Below, one piece after another: positions 22,998 to 32,136 of a stretch of 46,060 nt of DNA. The DNA is taken from positions 1-46,060 of the forward strand of contig CAOJQV010000010.1 in NCBI GenBank assembly GCA_948441945.1, given 5' to 3'. This stretch comes from an uncultured Clostridium sp. (GTDB taxonomy: Bacteria > Bacillota > Clostridia > TANB77 > CAG-508). Made by a program: the position numbers and the translations under genes. Positions within the stretch are counted from its first letter, which is position 1; each line of letters begins with the position of its first letter. The notes below the pieces were generated by a model. That model did no database searches. It had not been told where the DNA came from and was given only the letters and a program-made list of their open reading frames with translations.

Positions 22998-23954
22998 ATG
23001 AATATATTATTTATGGGGACGCCAGACTTTGCAAAAGAAAGCTTAGAAATGGTATATAATGCGGGGCATAAAATACTAGGAGTAGTTACAAATCCAGATA
23101 AACCAAAAGGGAGAGGGATGAAAATGATAGCTTCTCCTGTAAAAGAATTTGCATTACAAAAAAGTATGCCAATATATCAACCGATAAAAGTACGAAATAA
23201 TCCAGAATTTATAGAAGAAATAAGAACTCTAAAACCAGATGTTATATGCGTTGTAGCTTATGGAAAAATTCTTCCAAAAGAAATATTAGATATACCAAAA
23301 TTGGGGTGTATAAATGTACATGGTTCACTACTTCCTAAATACAGAGGAGCTGCACCAATTCAATGGGCTGTTTTAAATGGAGACAAAAAAACAGGAATAA
23401 CAACAATGTATATGGATGTAGGTATGGATACAGGAGATATGATTTTAAAAGAAGAAGTTGATATTGGAGAAAATGAAACAACAGGAGAATTATGGGAAAG
23501 ACTTTCTAAAATAGGCGGAAATTTATTAGTTGAAACATTAAAACAAATTGAAAATGGAACAGCACCAAGAGAGAAACAAGGAGAAGATTTTACAATGGCA
23601 CCGATGCTTGATAAAGAAATGTCTAAGATTGACTGGGAAAATAAAACTGCTGAAGAAATTAAAAATTTAGTTAGAGGATTAAATCCAATTATGGGAGCAT
23701 ATACGCTTTTAAATGGTAAAAAAATAAAATTCTGGAAAGTCGATATAGCAACGAATATTGGATATGATGAAGAAAATATTAAAATATTTAGAAATGGTAC
23801 AGTTCTTATATCAGACCAAAGAGATGGATTATTTATTAAAACTAAAAAAGGAATATTAAGTGTTTTAGAAATCCAAGGAGAAAATGCAAAAAGGATGAGT
23901 ATATTAGACTTTTTAAGAGGAAATCAAATTGAAGAGTTTGAAGTATTTGAATAA
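22998..23954 (+). CDS. fmt: methionyl-tRNA formyltransferase
   Basis: Formylates initiator Met-tRNA using 10-formyl-tetrahydrofolate. 318 residues, normal size. Catalytic-domain landmarks are FMGTPDFAKESL at the N-terminus, GCINVHGSLLPKYRGAAPIQ (active-site Asn and His) and MDVGMDTGDM (active-site Asp). A C-terminal beta-barrel (about 205-318) binds tRNA. AAAGGAG precedes ATG 22998. The formyl donor can be made by Fhs, encoded 6 kb downstream. Confidence 0.96.
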   Translation: MNILFMGTPDFAKESLEMVYNAGHKILGVVTNPDKPKGRGMKMIASPVKEFALQKSMPIYQPIKVRNNPEFIEEIRTLKPDVICVVAYGKILPKEILDIPKLGCINVHGSLLPKYRGAAPIQWAVLNGDKKTGITTMYMDVGMDTGDMILKEEVDIGENETTGELWERLSKIGGNLLVETLKQIENGTAPREKQGEDFTMAPMLDKEMSKIDWENKTAEEIKNLVRGLNPIMGAYTLLNGKKIKFWKVDIATNIGYDEENIKIFRNGTVLISDQRDGLFIKTKKGILSVLEIQGENAKRMSILDFLRGNQIEEFEVFE

Positions 23955-23981
23955 AAATTTAAAGGGGGAAAAGTAAGTATA

Positions 23982-25037
23982 ATGAATAATATAAATTATG
24001 AAAAAAATAACAAAGAAAGAGTAGTATACTTAGATATTTTAAAAATTATATCAATGTTGGCAGTAGTGTTTGTACACATATCTGCACAAAATTATTATCT
24101 AGTGGAACCTCAATCATTTGAATGGAAAGTTTTTAATATATATGATAGTTTTGCAAGATTTAGTGTACCAGTTTTTGTAATGATTAGTGGATGCTTATTT
24201 TTAGACAATAAAAAAGAATTAACAATGAAAAAACTATATTTTCATAATATTCTTAGAATTATAACAGCATATATATTTTGGGCAATATTATATGCAATTG
24301 AACCATTGATATTTGGACAAGAAATTTCATTAAAAGATACTTTAGTAAGAATTATAGAAGGCAGTTATCATATGTGGTTTATGTTTATGATTGTAGGATT
24401 GTACATTGTTACACCAATATTAAGAAAAATCGTAGAAGATAAGAAAGTTACAGAGTATTTTCTTATTACAGCACTTATTTTTACAATTATAATACCAGAA
24501 ATTTTAGGATTATTACATATAACAAAATTATCACAAACTTATTCAAAACTTAATATTACAATAACATTAGGATACTCTTGTTATTTTATATTAGGATATT
24601 ATTTAAGTAAAAAAGAATTGAAAAAGAAAAACGAAATACTTATATATCTATTAGGAATATTAGGATTTATAGCTACAGCAGTAATAAGTCAAATTATTAC
24701 TAATAAAACAGGTAAAGCGTATGGGCATTATAGTTATTTTTATACTGGAGTTATGTTAGAAGCCATTGCAGTATTTATTTTGGTAAAAAATATAGCATCA
24801 AAAATAAAATTAAATGAAAAAATGAAAAATATTATATATAATATTTCTAGAAATTCTTTTGGGGTTTATTTAAGCCATATTTTAGTAATGGAAATTTTGC
24901 AAGCACGAGGAATAAGTACTATACTATTTAATCCAATATTTTCTGTTCCTATAATATCAGTATTAGTATTTATAATTTCTAATATTATTTCAGAAATAAT
25001 TCACCATATACCAATACTAAAAAAGTATATAGTTTAG
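23982..25037 (+). CDS. acyltransferase 3 family membrane protein
   Basis: 351 residues with about ten membrane segments. The opening YLDILKIISMLAVVFVHISA is the classic start of the AT3 family (OafA/WecH type), with the conserved His in segment 1. It is followed by FSVPVFVMISGCLFL and the YHMWFMFMIVGLYIVTPIL segment. Such proteins move acetyl or other acyl groups onto cell-surface sugars or lipids. AAAGGGGG precedes ATG 23982 after a longer-than-usual 12-base spacer. Last gene of the priA-def-fmt run; substrate unknown. Confidence 0.85.
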   Translation: MNNINYEKNNKERVVYLDILKIISMLAVVFVHISAQNYYLVEPQSFEWKVFNIYDSFARFSVPVFVMISGCLFLDNKKELTMKKLYFHNILRIITAYIFWAILYAIEPLIFGQEISLKDTLVRIIEGSYHMWFMFMIVGLYIVTPILRKIVEDKKVTEYFLITALIFTIIIPEILGLLHITKLSQTYSKLNITITLGYSCYFILGYYLSKKELKKKNEILIYLLGILGFIATAVISQIITNKTGKAYGHYSYFYTGVMLEAIAVFILVKNIASKIKLNEKMKNIIYNISRNSFGVYLSHILVMEILQARGISTILFNPIFSVPIISVLVFIISNIISEIIHHIPILKKYIV

Positions 25038-25104
25038 GATTTGATATAAAGATAGAACAAAATATAGGAAATTTTAATGTATATAAAAAATAACCCAAAA
25101 AAGG

Positions 25105-25133
25105 TTGTAAAAAATGCCAAATATTGATATACT
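25105..25133 (+). promoter_or_regulatory. asp23 operon promoter
   Basis: TTGTAA (25105-25110), a 17-bp spacer and TATACT (25128-25133). The -10 lies inside the left arm of the palindrome at 25123-25157. Confidence 0.6.
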
Positions 25134-25157
25134 TATAACATATTTAAGTATATCAAT
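25123..25157. promoter_or_regulatory. 13-bp inverted repeat over the -10 (candidate operator)
   Basis: ATTGATATACTTA (25123-25135) and its exact complement (25145-25157) are separated by 9 bases, covering the -10 and the start region of the asp23 promoter. Alternatively it could be a weak terminator of the acyltransferase gene, since TTTT follows. Confidence 0.5.
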
Positions 25158-25185
25158 TTTAAATTCAAAAAAGGAGGAATTTTAA

Positions 25186-25614
25186 ATGGAAGAAAATGAA
25201 GTAAAAAAGCAAGAAGAAGTAGTAGAAGAAGTTAAAGAAGAACAAACAGAAAATGGAATAGAAATATCAAATGATGTTATAGCTGTAATAGCAGGAGTTG
25301 CAGTTTCAGAAGTACAAGGAGTAGCTTCTATGTCAGGAGGATTTGCAGGAGGAATTACAGAAGTATTAAGTGGAAAGAAAAATCTAGCAAAGGGAATAAA
25401 AGTTGAAAAATCAGAAAATTCAGCAAAAATAGACGTTAACATTATAGTAGAATATGGTTCAAGGATACCAGATGTAGCATTTGAAATTCAAAATAGAGTA
25501 AAAAAATCAGTAGAAGATATGACAGGATTCAAAGTAGAAGAAGTTAATGTTCATATTCAAGGTGTTAATACAGAAGTATTAAAAGAAGAGAAAGAAAACA
25601 ACACAGAAGAGTAA
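25186..25614 (+). CDS. Asp23/Gls24 family envelope protein
   Basis: 142 residues. An acidic, Glu/Lys-rich N-terminal tail (1-30) precedes the Asp23 domain: ISNDVIAVIAGVAVSEVQGV, a Gly-rich segment, then VNIIVEYGSRIPDVAFEIQN and a KVEEVNVHIQGV end. Asp23 forms a layer under the membrane held by AmaP and is linked to envelope stress. AAAGGAGGAAT precedes ATG 25186. It is first in a run with AmaP-like and DUF2273 proteins, matching the known module. Confidence 0.9.
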   Translation: MEENEVKKQEEVVEEVKEEQTENGIEISNDVIAVIAGVAVSEVQGVASMSGGFAGGITEVLSGKKNLAKGIKVEKSENSAKIDVNIIVEYGSRIPDVAFEIQNRVKKSVEDMTGFKVEEVNVHIQGVNTEVLKEEKENNTEE

Positions 25615-25711
25615 AAGATGATTACAGAATTTATTTCATAAATTCTGCATAAGTTATCCGTAATTCACTAACGTTCAAACGGCTAACTTAAAAGGAGAAA
25701 GAGGTATAAAA

Positions 25712-26278
25712 ATGAAAATAATAGAAAAAATTACATTAATTATATATTCAAACTTAATATTAATTGCATCAGTTATAGCATGTTTGATAATATTTAAATG
25801 GATAGATGTTGATATAGTACTAAGTTTGGTTAAAAATTTAATTGTATCAGAACCTTCATCAAAAATTATTTTAGGAGTAAGTATAGTATTTATTTTATTA
25901 TCTATAAGATGTATATTCTTTGACCCAACATCAAAACAAAACTTAAAAGATAAACAAGGAGTCTTATTAGAAAATGAAAATGGAAAACTAATGATATCTA
26001 AAGAAACAATAGAAAACTTAGTAGAAGCTGTAACAAATGAGTATAAAACAGCAAAAGAAGTATCTTCAAGAGTCGAAATTGATAAAGAAAACAATGTTAA
26101 TATTTTTGTTAATCTAATTGTTGGAGCAGACTCTGTTATAAAAGATTTATCTGTTGATTTACAAGAAAAAATAAAAAGTAGAGTAAAAGAAACTACAGAC
26201 TTAGATGTTAAAGAAGTAAACATTATGATAAAAAGGGCTATCCAAGAAAAACAAAAAACTGAAAAAGAACAAGCATAA
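25712..26278 (+). CDS. AmaP-like alkaline-shock membrane anchor
   Basis: 188 residues. Two membrane segments (about 6-28 and 50-68) are followed by an Asp23-like cytoplasmic domain (ISKETIENLVEAVTNEYKTA, then VFVNLIV-type strands and VKEVNIMIKRA), the AmaP layout. It anchors the Asp23 layer to the membrane. AAAGGAGAAAG precedes ATG 25712. The 97-bp gap before it holds two small hairpins (around 25626-25648 and 25651-25684) that may set its expression relative to asp23. Confidence 0.85.
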   Translation: MKIIEKITLIIYSNLILIASVIACLIIFKWIDVDIVLSLVKNLIVSEPSSKIILGVSIVFILLSIRCIFFDPTSKQNLKDKQGVLLENENGKLMISKETIENLVEAVTNEYKTAKEVSSRVEIDKENNVNIFVNLIVGADSVIKDLSVDLQEKIKSRVKETTDLDVKEVNIMIKRAIQEKQKTEKEQA

Positions 26279-26299
26279 GAAAGAAGGGAACAAAAGAGT

Positions 26300-26503
26300 A
26301 TGGAAGATTTTAAAAAATTTGTAACTCAATATAGAGGTGCAATCATAGGAGTTATTGTTGCAATTGTAATATTAGCTACAAGATTATATGCACTAATTGT
26401 AGGAGTTTTGTTAATTTTAGCAGGTGCTTTTATAGGAAATTATGTACAACAAAATAAAGATGATGTAAAAAATAAGTTGAAGAATTTTATTGATAAAATG
26501 TAA
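26300..26503 (+). CDS. DUF2273 small membrane protein
   Basis: 67 residues: a short charged start with YRGAIIGVIVAIVI, two closely spaced membrane segments (about 13-30 and 32-48), then a Lys/Asp-rich tail. Size, pattern and position between AmaP and NusB identify the DUF2273 component of the Asp23 membrane module. GAAGGGAAC precedes the ATG at 26300. Confidence 0.85.
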   Translation: MEDFKKFVTQYRGAIIGVIVAIVILATRLYALIVGVLLILAGAFIGNYVQQNKDDVKNKLKNFIDKM

Positions 26504-26522
26504 ATAGAAGAGGATTAGAAAA

Positions 26523-26927
26523 ATGAATAGAACAACTATGAGAGAAAATGCTTTCAAACTAATATATAGTTTAGAAATTCAACAATCAGATAATTTAGAA
26601 GAACAAATTGAATTATTTATTGAAAGTAATGAAATAAAAGATAAAGAAGCAAAAAAATATATTGAAGAAGTTATTTTAGGAATTAAAGAAAAACAAACTG
26701 ATATATTAAAAGCAATCGAGCAAAATTTAAAATCAGATTGGAAAATAAGTAGAATTTCTAAAATGGATTTAGCTATTCTAAAATTAGCTATTTATGAAAT
26801 AAAATATAATGAAATACCATATAAAGTAGCAATAAATGAAGCGGTTGAACTAGCAAAAAAATATGGAGAAGATAAATCAAAAAACTTTGTTAATGGTATT
26901 TTAGCAAGTATAGTAAAGGAAATATAA
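26523..26927 (+). CDS. nusB: transcription antitermination factor NusB
   Basis: 134 residues, all-helical. It binds boxA with NusE (ribosomal protein S10) during rRNA transcription. Family landmarks are [19 protein letters not shown] at the N-terminus and [33 protein letters not shown], then [14 protein letters not shown] at the end. AGAGGAT precedes the ATG at 26523. It is followed 4 bp later by xseA, the standard clostridial order. Confidence 0.94.
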   Translation: MNRTTMRENAFKLIYSLEIQQSDNLEEQIELFIESNEIKDKEAKKYIEEVILGIKEKQTDILKAIEQNLKSDWKISRISKMDLAILKLAIYEIKYNEIPYKVAINEAVELAKKYGEDKSKNFVNGILASIVKEI

Positions 26928-26931
26928 ATTT

Positions 26932-28125
26932 ATGAGATATGAAGAAATGGCAGTTACGGTAAGTCAGCTAAACAGTTATATCAAAGATAAAATAGCAGAT
27001 GACGAATATCTAAATAATATATTAGTAAAAGGTGAAATATCAAATTTCAAAAATCATTATACAGGACATTTATATTTTACACTAAAAGACGAAAACTCGT
27101 TAATTAAATGCATCATGTTCAAAAGCTATGCCCAAAAACTTGAATTCATTCCAAAAGATGGGATGAAGGTATTTGTATTAGGTGGTATATCTGTATTTGA
27201 AAGAGATGGTGTATATCAAATATATGTAAAAGCTATGCAAGAAGATGGAGTTGGAGCTTTATATAAAAAATATGAAGAACTAAAAAACAGACTAAAAAGT
27301 CAAGGATATTTTGATGAAAGTCATAAACAAAAAATACCATTAATGCCTAAAACAATAGGAGTATTAACCTCTCAAACAGGTTCAGTTATTAGGGACATTA
27401 TTAATGTAAGCACAAGAAGGAATCCTAATGTAAATATTAGACTATTACCAGTGCCAGTACAAGGAGAAGGAGCTGCAGAAAAAATAGCACAAGGAATTAC
27501 ACTAATGAACGAAAAGAAATTAGCAGATGTTTTAATTCTTGCAAGAGGAGGAGGTTCTTTAGAAGACCTATGGCCATTTAATGAAGAAATTGTAGCACAC
27601 AGTATATATAATTCAGAGATACCAATTGTCTCAGCAGTAGGACATGAAACTGACTTTTCTATATCAGACTTTGTAGCAGACTTAAGAGCACCAACACCTT
27701 CGGCGGCTGCAGAACTTACAGTTCCAGATATTTATGAATTAAAACAAAAAAATAATATATATCAAAATAGACTAAGGCTAGCTTTAGTAAAAAAAGTAGA
27801 AATTATGAAATTACGATTTGAAAAAGCTATGTCAAGTAGAATTTTTAAAGAACCATTAAGAAATATAAATGACCAATATTTAAAAATAGACAATAATATT
27901 AAAAGATTAGAAAATGCAATTAAAAGCAAGCAAAAAGAAGAAAAAACAAAATATATAGAATTAATATCTAAATTAGATGCATTAAGCCCATTAAAAACTT
28001 TAACAAGAGGATATTCTTTTACAGAAAAAGAGAATAAAATAGTTAGAAGCATAAAAGAACTTAATACAGGAGACAAAATAACTATAAGATTAGTAGATGG
28101 ACAAAAAAACGCTCAAATTATTTGA
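26932..28125 (+). CDS. xseA: exodeoxyribonuclease VII large subunit
   Basis: 397 residues. The N-terminal OB domain (VSQLNSYIKDKIADDEYLNN, then GEISNFKNHYTGHLYFTLKD) is followed by the catalytic domain with GVLTSQTGSVIRDI, LARGGGSLEDLWPFN and AVGHETDFSISDFVAD. A C-terminal coiled coil (about 270-350) binds many XseB subunits. The enzyme degrades single-stranded DNA from both ends. The start ATG 26932 lies 4 bp after nusB. A weak ribosome site (AAAGGAAATA) inside the nusB end suggests coupling. Confidence 0.95.
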   Translation: MRYEEMAVTVSQLNSYIKDKIADDEYLNNILVKGEISNFKNHYTGHLYFTLKDENSLIKCIMFKSYAQKLEFIPKDGMKVFVLGGISVFERDGVYQIYVKAMQEDGVGALYKKYEELKNRLKSQGYFDESHKQKIPLMPKTIGVLTSQTGSVIRDIINVSTRRNPNVNIRLLPVPVQGEGAAEKIAQGITLMNEKKLADVLILARGGGSLEDLWPFNEEIVAHSIYNSEIPIVSAVGHETDFSISDFVADLRAPTPSAAAELTVPDIYELKQKNNIYQNRLRLALVKKVEIMKLRFEKAMSSRIFKEPLRNINDQYLKIDNNIKRLENAIKSKQKEEKTKYIELISKLDALSPLKTLTRGYSFTEKENKIVRSIKELNTGDKITIRLVDGQKNAQII

Positions 28126-28149
28126 AAAAGTTAGAATAGAGGTAAAAAA

Positions 28150-28647
28150 ATGACAAATAAAACAAAAATTGTTATAGGAATATTAGTAATATCTGCGATT
28201 ATAATTGCTATTGTAGGAATTGCAGGCAATATAAGAAAAGATGATAAAGAAAAAAAGAAAGATGAACTTGAAAAGATGTATGAGTATTTTAATCAAACAA
28301 ATAATTCAAATGATAATCAAATAGAAAATAATGCAGAAGGAAGTAAAGACGAAACAGAAAATAATAATAACACAGTAGAAAATATTAATCAAAACAAAAA
28401 TAATACTGTAATTGGAAAAGAAGAACAAGATAGCAAACAAGCAAGTCAAAACTCAGCTAATTATGAGCAAAAAGCGATAGATATGGCTAAAGAAGAATGG
28501 GGTATATCTATCAACTCTTACGATTTTCAAATAACAGAAAAACAATCAGATACAATTTATAAAGTAACAGTAAGAGAACAAAATGGCAACAAAAATGCAG
28601 TAGCAATTTATACTATTGATGTAGAAAAAGGAACTGTAAAAGAGTAA
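28150..28647 (+). CDS. membrane-anchored protein with PepSY-like end
   Basis: 165 residues. A single N-terminal membrane segment (about 8-27) is followed by an Asn/Glu/Lys-rich low-complexity linker (about 30-105). The C-terminal domain (EQKAIDMAKEEWGISINSYD, then YKVTVREQNGNKNAVAIYTI) has the size and strand pattern of a PepSY-type extracytoplasmic domain. That assignment is tentative. It splits xseA from xseB, which are usually adjacent. GAGGTAAAAAA precedes ATG 28150. Confidence 0.65.
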   Translation: MTNKTKIVIGILVISAIIIAIVGIAGNIRKDDKEKKKDELEKMYEYFNQTNNSNDNQIENNAEGSKDETENNNNTVENINQNKNNTVIGKEEQDSKQASQNSANYEQKAIDMAKEEWGISINSYDFQITEKQSDTIYKVTVREQNGNKNAVAIYTIDVEKGTVKE

Positions 28648-28661
28648 AGGAAGGAAGTAAA

Positions 28662-28886
28662 ATGGCAAAATCAAATTTTGAAGATAATATGCAAAGCTTA
28701 GAAAAAATCGTAACAGAATTAGAAAAAGGAGACTTGAATTTAGAAGATTCCATTTCTAAATTTGAAGAGGGAATAAAATTATCAAAAGAATGCAACAAAA
28801 TACTAGAAGAATCAGAAAAGAAAATAACAATTTTATTAGAAAAAGATGGTAACTTAGAAGAAGTTAATTTTGTTGCTGAAGACTAA
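28662..28886 (+). CDS. xseB: exodeoxyribonuclease VII small subunit
   Basis: 74 residues, normal for XseB. NFEDNMQSLEKIVTELEKGD then LNLEDSISKFEEGIKLSKEC are the two helices of the family hairpin that binds the XseA coiled coil. AAGGAAG precedes ATG 28662, 14 bp after the PepSY-like gene. Not fused or overlapping with xseA. Confidence 0.93.
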   Translation: MAKSNFEDNMQSLEKIVTELEKGDLNLEDSISKFEEGIKLSKECNKILEESEKKITILLEKDGNLEEVNFVAED

Positions 28887-28917
28887 AGAAAATAGCAAAT
28901 TAAGGAGAGAACAAAAC

Positions 28918-29358
28918 GTGAATAATCTATTAGAGATAATACAAAACAAATATATATATATGCCAATTTTAATGTGGTTTTTTAGCCAATTATTTAAGGT
29001 AATATATGATTTTATAACAACAAAAAAATTAAATTTTAAAAGAATGCTAGGTGCAGGAGGAATGCCAAGTTCTCATTCTGTAATGGTAATGACTTTAGCA
29101 ACAATGGTAGGAAAAGCCGAAGGAGTAGATTCTACTATATTTGCAGTATCATTTATATTTGCATTAATTGTGATGTATGATGCATGTGGTGTAAGGAGAG
29201 CAGCTGGAAAACAAGCAGAAGTGTTAAATAAAATTATAGATACACCAAAATTTACAGGATTACAAATGTCAGAAAGATTAATAGAAGTATTAGGGCATAC
29301 TCCAATACAAGTATTAGTAGGAGCAATAATTGGAATTATAGTAGGACTAATAGTTTAA
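28918..29358 (+). CDS. YuiD/DUF212 family membrane protein (divergent PAP2)
   Basis: 146 residues from GTG 28918, which follows AAGGAGAG; an in-frame TTG at 28870 overlaps the end of xseB. Membrane segments surround GGMPSSHS (47-54), the phosphatase-like Ser-His signature of the divergent PAP2 group, and DACGVRRAAGKQA (88-100). A phosphatase or lipid-phosphate role is inferred from family. Last gene before fhs, 18 bp apart. Confidence 0.85.
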   Translation: MNNLLEIIQNKYIYMPILMWFFSQLFKVIYDFITTKKLNFKRMLGAGGMPSSHSVMVMTLATMVGKAEGVDSTIFAVSFIFALIVMYDACGVRRAAGKQAEVLNKIIDTPKFTGLQMSERLIEVLGHTPIQVLVGAIIGIIVGLIV

Positions 29359-29376
29359 ATATAGGAGGTAGTAAAA

Positions 29377-31038
29377 ATGGAAGATATTGAGATTGCAAGA
29401 AATACGAAATTACAAAGGATAGAAGAAATTGCACATAAATTAAATATAAAGGATGAAGATTTAGAGTGCTACGGAAAATATAAAGCTAAGATTTCTAATT
29501 CAGTATTAGAAGAATTACAAACTAAGAAAAACGGAAAATTAGTTTTAGTAACAGCAATAAATCCTACACCATTAGGGGAAGGAAAGACAACAGTATCAAT
29601 TGCAATTGCAGACGGATTATCTAAAATTGGAGAAAAACCCATTTTAGCATTAAGAGAACCATCTTTAGGACCAGTATTTGGAATCAAAGGAGGAGCAACT
29701 GGTGGTGGAAAAGTACAAGTTGCACCTATGGAAGATATTAATTTACACTTTACAGGAGATATTCATGCTATGACATCTGCTAATAACCTATTAGCAAGTA
29801 TGATAGACAATCATATTTACTTTGGAAACGAGTTAGATTTTAAAAGAGTTACATGGAAAAGATGCGTAGACTTAAATGATAGACAACTAAGAGTAGTAGA
29901 TACAGGACTATCAGGAGAAAAAAATATTGTACCAAGAAAAGATGGATTTGATATAACAGTTGCATCTGAAATTATGGCAATACTATGCTTATCAGAAAAC
30001 ATAGATGATTTAAAAACAAAATTAGGGAACATAGTTATTGGATATAATTCAAAAGAAGAACCAATATATGCAAAAGACTTAAAAGCAGAAGGAGCAATGA
30101 CAGTTCTTCTAAAAGATGCTATAAAGCCAAATATAGTACAAACATTAGAACATACACCAGCAATTCTTCATGGAGGACCATTTGCAAATATTGCTCATGG
30201 ATGCAATAGTATTATAGCAACTAAAATGGCAATGAAATTAGCAGACTATGTAATTACAGAAGCAGGATTTGGAGCAGACTTAGGAGCAGAAAAATTCTTA
30301 AATGTTAAATGTAGAAAAGCAGGAATAAAACCAGATGCAGTAGTAATTGTAGCAACAATTAAAGCACTAAAATATCATGGAGGAATTGAAAAAGATAAAA
30401 TACAAGAAGAAAATTTAGAAGGCTTAAAAAATGGTATGAGCAACTTGTATCAACATATAAGAAATATAAAAGAAAAATTTGGACTAAATGTAATAGTTGC
30501 AATTAATAGATATAACACAGATACAGTTAATGAAATAGAATTTATACAAAAAGAACTAGAAAATAAAAATATAGAAGTAAGTCTAGTAGAAGGATGGGCA
30601 AAAGGTGGAGAAGGTGCTATAGACATAGCACAAAAACTAACTAAATTAGTAAATAAAGAAGAAAACTTTAAATTTATTTACGAAGATAACGATAATATTC
30701 GAACAAAAATAGAAAAAGTAGCAAAAGAAATATATGGAGCAACAGGAGTACAACTATCAGAAGAAGCAGAAAAAGAAATCAAAAAAATCGAAAAGTTAGG
30801 GTACAAAAATCTACCAGTATGTATTGCAAAAACACAATATTCATTTTCAGATGATGCAAAAAATCTAGAATGTAAAGAACCATTTAAAATAACTATTAGA
30901 GAAGTTAACTTAAAAGCAGGAGCAGGATTTGTAGTAGCAATAGCAGGAAAAATAATGACAATGCCAGGGCTTCCAAGAGTACCAGCAGCAGAGAATATAG
31001 ATATTGACGAAAATGGTAATGTAGAAGGAATATTTTAA
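29377..31038 (+). CDS. fhs: formate-tetrahydrofolate ligase
   Basis: Makes 10-formyl-tetrahydrofolate from formate, ATP and tetrahydrofolate. 553 residues, full length. Landmarks are the P-loop TPLGEGKTT (about 64-72), REPSLGPVFGIKGGATGGG, the FTGDIHAMTSANNLL segment and the C-terminal AGAGFVVAIAGKIMTMPGLP. AGGAGGTAG precedes ATG 29377. Its product feeds Fmt and purine synthesis, and after reduction ThyX. It closes the long run from asp23 with a family B terminator. Confidence 0.97.
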   Translation: MEDIEIARNTKLQRIEEIAHKLNIKDEDLECYGKYKAKISNSVLEELQTKKNGKLVLVTAINPTPLGEGKTTVSIAIADGLSKIGEKPILALREPSLGPVFGIKGGATGGGKVQVAPMEDINLHFTGDIHAMTSANNLLASMIDNHIYFGNELDFKRVTWKRCVDLNDRQLRVVDTGLSGEKNIVPRKDGFDITVASEIMAILCLSENIDDLKTKLGNIVIGYNSKEEPIYAKDLKAEGAMTVLLKDAIKPNIVQTLEHTPAILHGGPFANIAHGCNSIIATKMAMKLADYVITEAGFGADLGAEKFLNVKCRKAGIKPDAVVIVATIKALKYHGGIEKDKIQEENLEGLKNGMSNLYQHIRNIKEKFGLNVIVAINRYNTDTVNEIEFIQKELENKNIEVSLVEGWAKGGEGAIDIAQKLTKLVNKEENFKFIYEDNDNIRTKIEKVAKEIYGATGVQLSEEAEKEIKKIEKLGYKNLPVCIAKTQYSFSDDAKNLECKEPFKITIREVNLKAGAGFVVAIAGKIMTMPGLPRVPAAENIDIDENGNVEGIF

Positions 31039-31046
31039 ATAAGAAG

Positions 31047-31086
31047 AGTGTGACAAAGGGGGCGTCCCTTATTGTCACACTTTTTA
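31047..31086 (+). terminator. fhs terminator (hairpin family B, copy 2)
   Basis: AGTGTGACAA (31047-31056) pairs with TTGTCACACT (31072-31081) around GGGGGCGTCCC and is followed by TTTTT. Confidence 0.88.
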
Positions 31087-31214
31087 TATTAGTTTATGTT
31101 ACATTTGTAATAATAAAAATATATAAATGTAATATATGGAAAAAATAAATTTACTATTATAAAAATCCGTAAGTTGCTAAAATAAAAAATAGTGAAAATT
31201 GTAAAATAGTACAG

Positions 31215-31242
31215 TTGACACTATTTTTTTTTACATTATAAT
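31215..31242 (+). promoter_or_regulatory. promoter of the Ig-like secreted protein gene
   Basis: TTGACA (31215-31220), a 16-bp spacer containing nine T, and TATAAT (31237-31242). Confidence 0.7.
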
Positions 31243-31308
31243 TAAAACAATTATAATTAAAATAATGATTATAAAATATAGAAATTATTAAGAGAGGAGA
31301 TAAGTAAT

Positions 31309-32040
31309 ATGAAAATAAAAAAAATACTAGCAATTCAGATAACATTAATAATGTTAATAGATCTGTTTTTGCCATATTTAATGTTACTTACAAAATCGTA
31401 TAATAAAACATTAATTGTACCAAATCCAACAACAATTATAGAACCAATTACAGAAGAGTGGGCTAATGGAAAATTGAAGCCAAATAAAATACATAATAAT
31501 GTTACAAGTATAATAATAAAAACACCTACAAAAACAACATATATGCATGGAGAAGAATTAGATTTAGCAGGTGGAACAATTACCATAAATTATGATAATG
31601 GAGTATCAAATACAGTAATAATCACAAAAGATATGATAACAGAAGTAGATGGAACAAAATCTGTAAATATGAGACCAAATGAATTTGAATATGATAGTAT
31701 AACACATAGATTTTCAAAAACAGTACAGATAACTTATACAGATGCAAGTGGAGTAACAGTTACAAAACCTTATACATTTGATATAATAAATGATATAAAA
31801 TCAATAAGTGTATATGGTGATAAGCATAAGATAATATATAATGTAAAAGAACCACTAGACATAATGAATTTAGAAATTTTAGTAAGAAGAGCAATAGGAA
31901 CATCAATAGTAGCTGTTACAGACCCAAGTATGATAAGTGGATTTAAAAATGATAAAAGCTATGAAGATTTACCATTAACAATAACTTATAGTGAAAATGG
32001 TATATACAGAAAATGTCATTATACTACAAATGTAATGTAA
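31309..32040 (+). CDS. secreted protein with Big_3-type Ig-like domain
   Basis: 243 residues. An N-terminal hydrophobic signal or anchor (about 6-28) is followed by a bacterial Ig-like domain (about 60-150) reading IIIKTPTKTTYMHGEELDLA then GGTITINYDNGVS. The same module, with PTKT-Y and LSGG, occurs five times in the large protein starting at 43635. A second, weaker Ig-like half follows (about 160-243). No sorting signal is visible. AGAGGAGATAAGT precedes ATG 31309. Single-gene unit, probably a surface protein. Confidence 0.75.
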   Translation: MKIKKILAIQITLIMLIDLFLPYLMLLTKSYNKTLIVPNPTTIIEPITEEWANGKLKPNKIHNNVTSIIIKTPTKTTYMHGEELDLAGGTITINYDNGVSNTVIITKDMITEVDGTKSVNMRPNEFEYDSITHRFSKTVQITYTDASGVTVTKPYTFDIINDIKSISVYGDKHKIIYNVKEPLDIMNLEILVRRAIGTSIVAVTDPSMISGFKNDKSYEDLPLTITYSENGIYRKCHYTTNVM

Positions 32041-32045
32041 CAAAA

Positions 32046-32083
32046 TATGTGACAAAAGGGTCGTTCCTTTTTGTCACATTAAT
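32046..32083 (+). terminator. terminator-like hairpin (family B, copy 3)
   Basis: ATGTGACAAAAGG pairs with CCTTTTTGTCACAT around GTCGTT-type bases. The tail TAATTG lacks a T-run, so termination may be weak and gpr could be read through. Confidence 0.7.
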
Positions 32084-32136
32084 TGAATAAAAAAATAAAA
32101 AAAACTCACAATAATATAAAGAAAGTGAGGTTTTTT

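Noticed and set aside
29359-29376. riboswitch before fhs or thyX
   Set aside because: The spaces before these genes are too short or show no conserved aptamer core that I can recognise.
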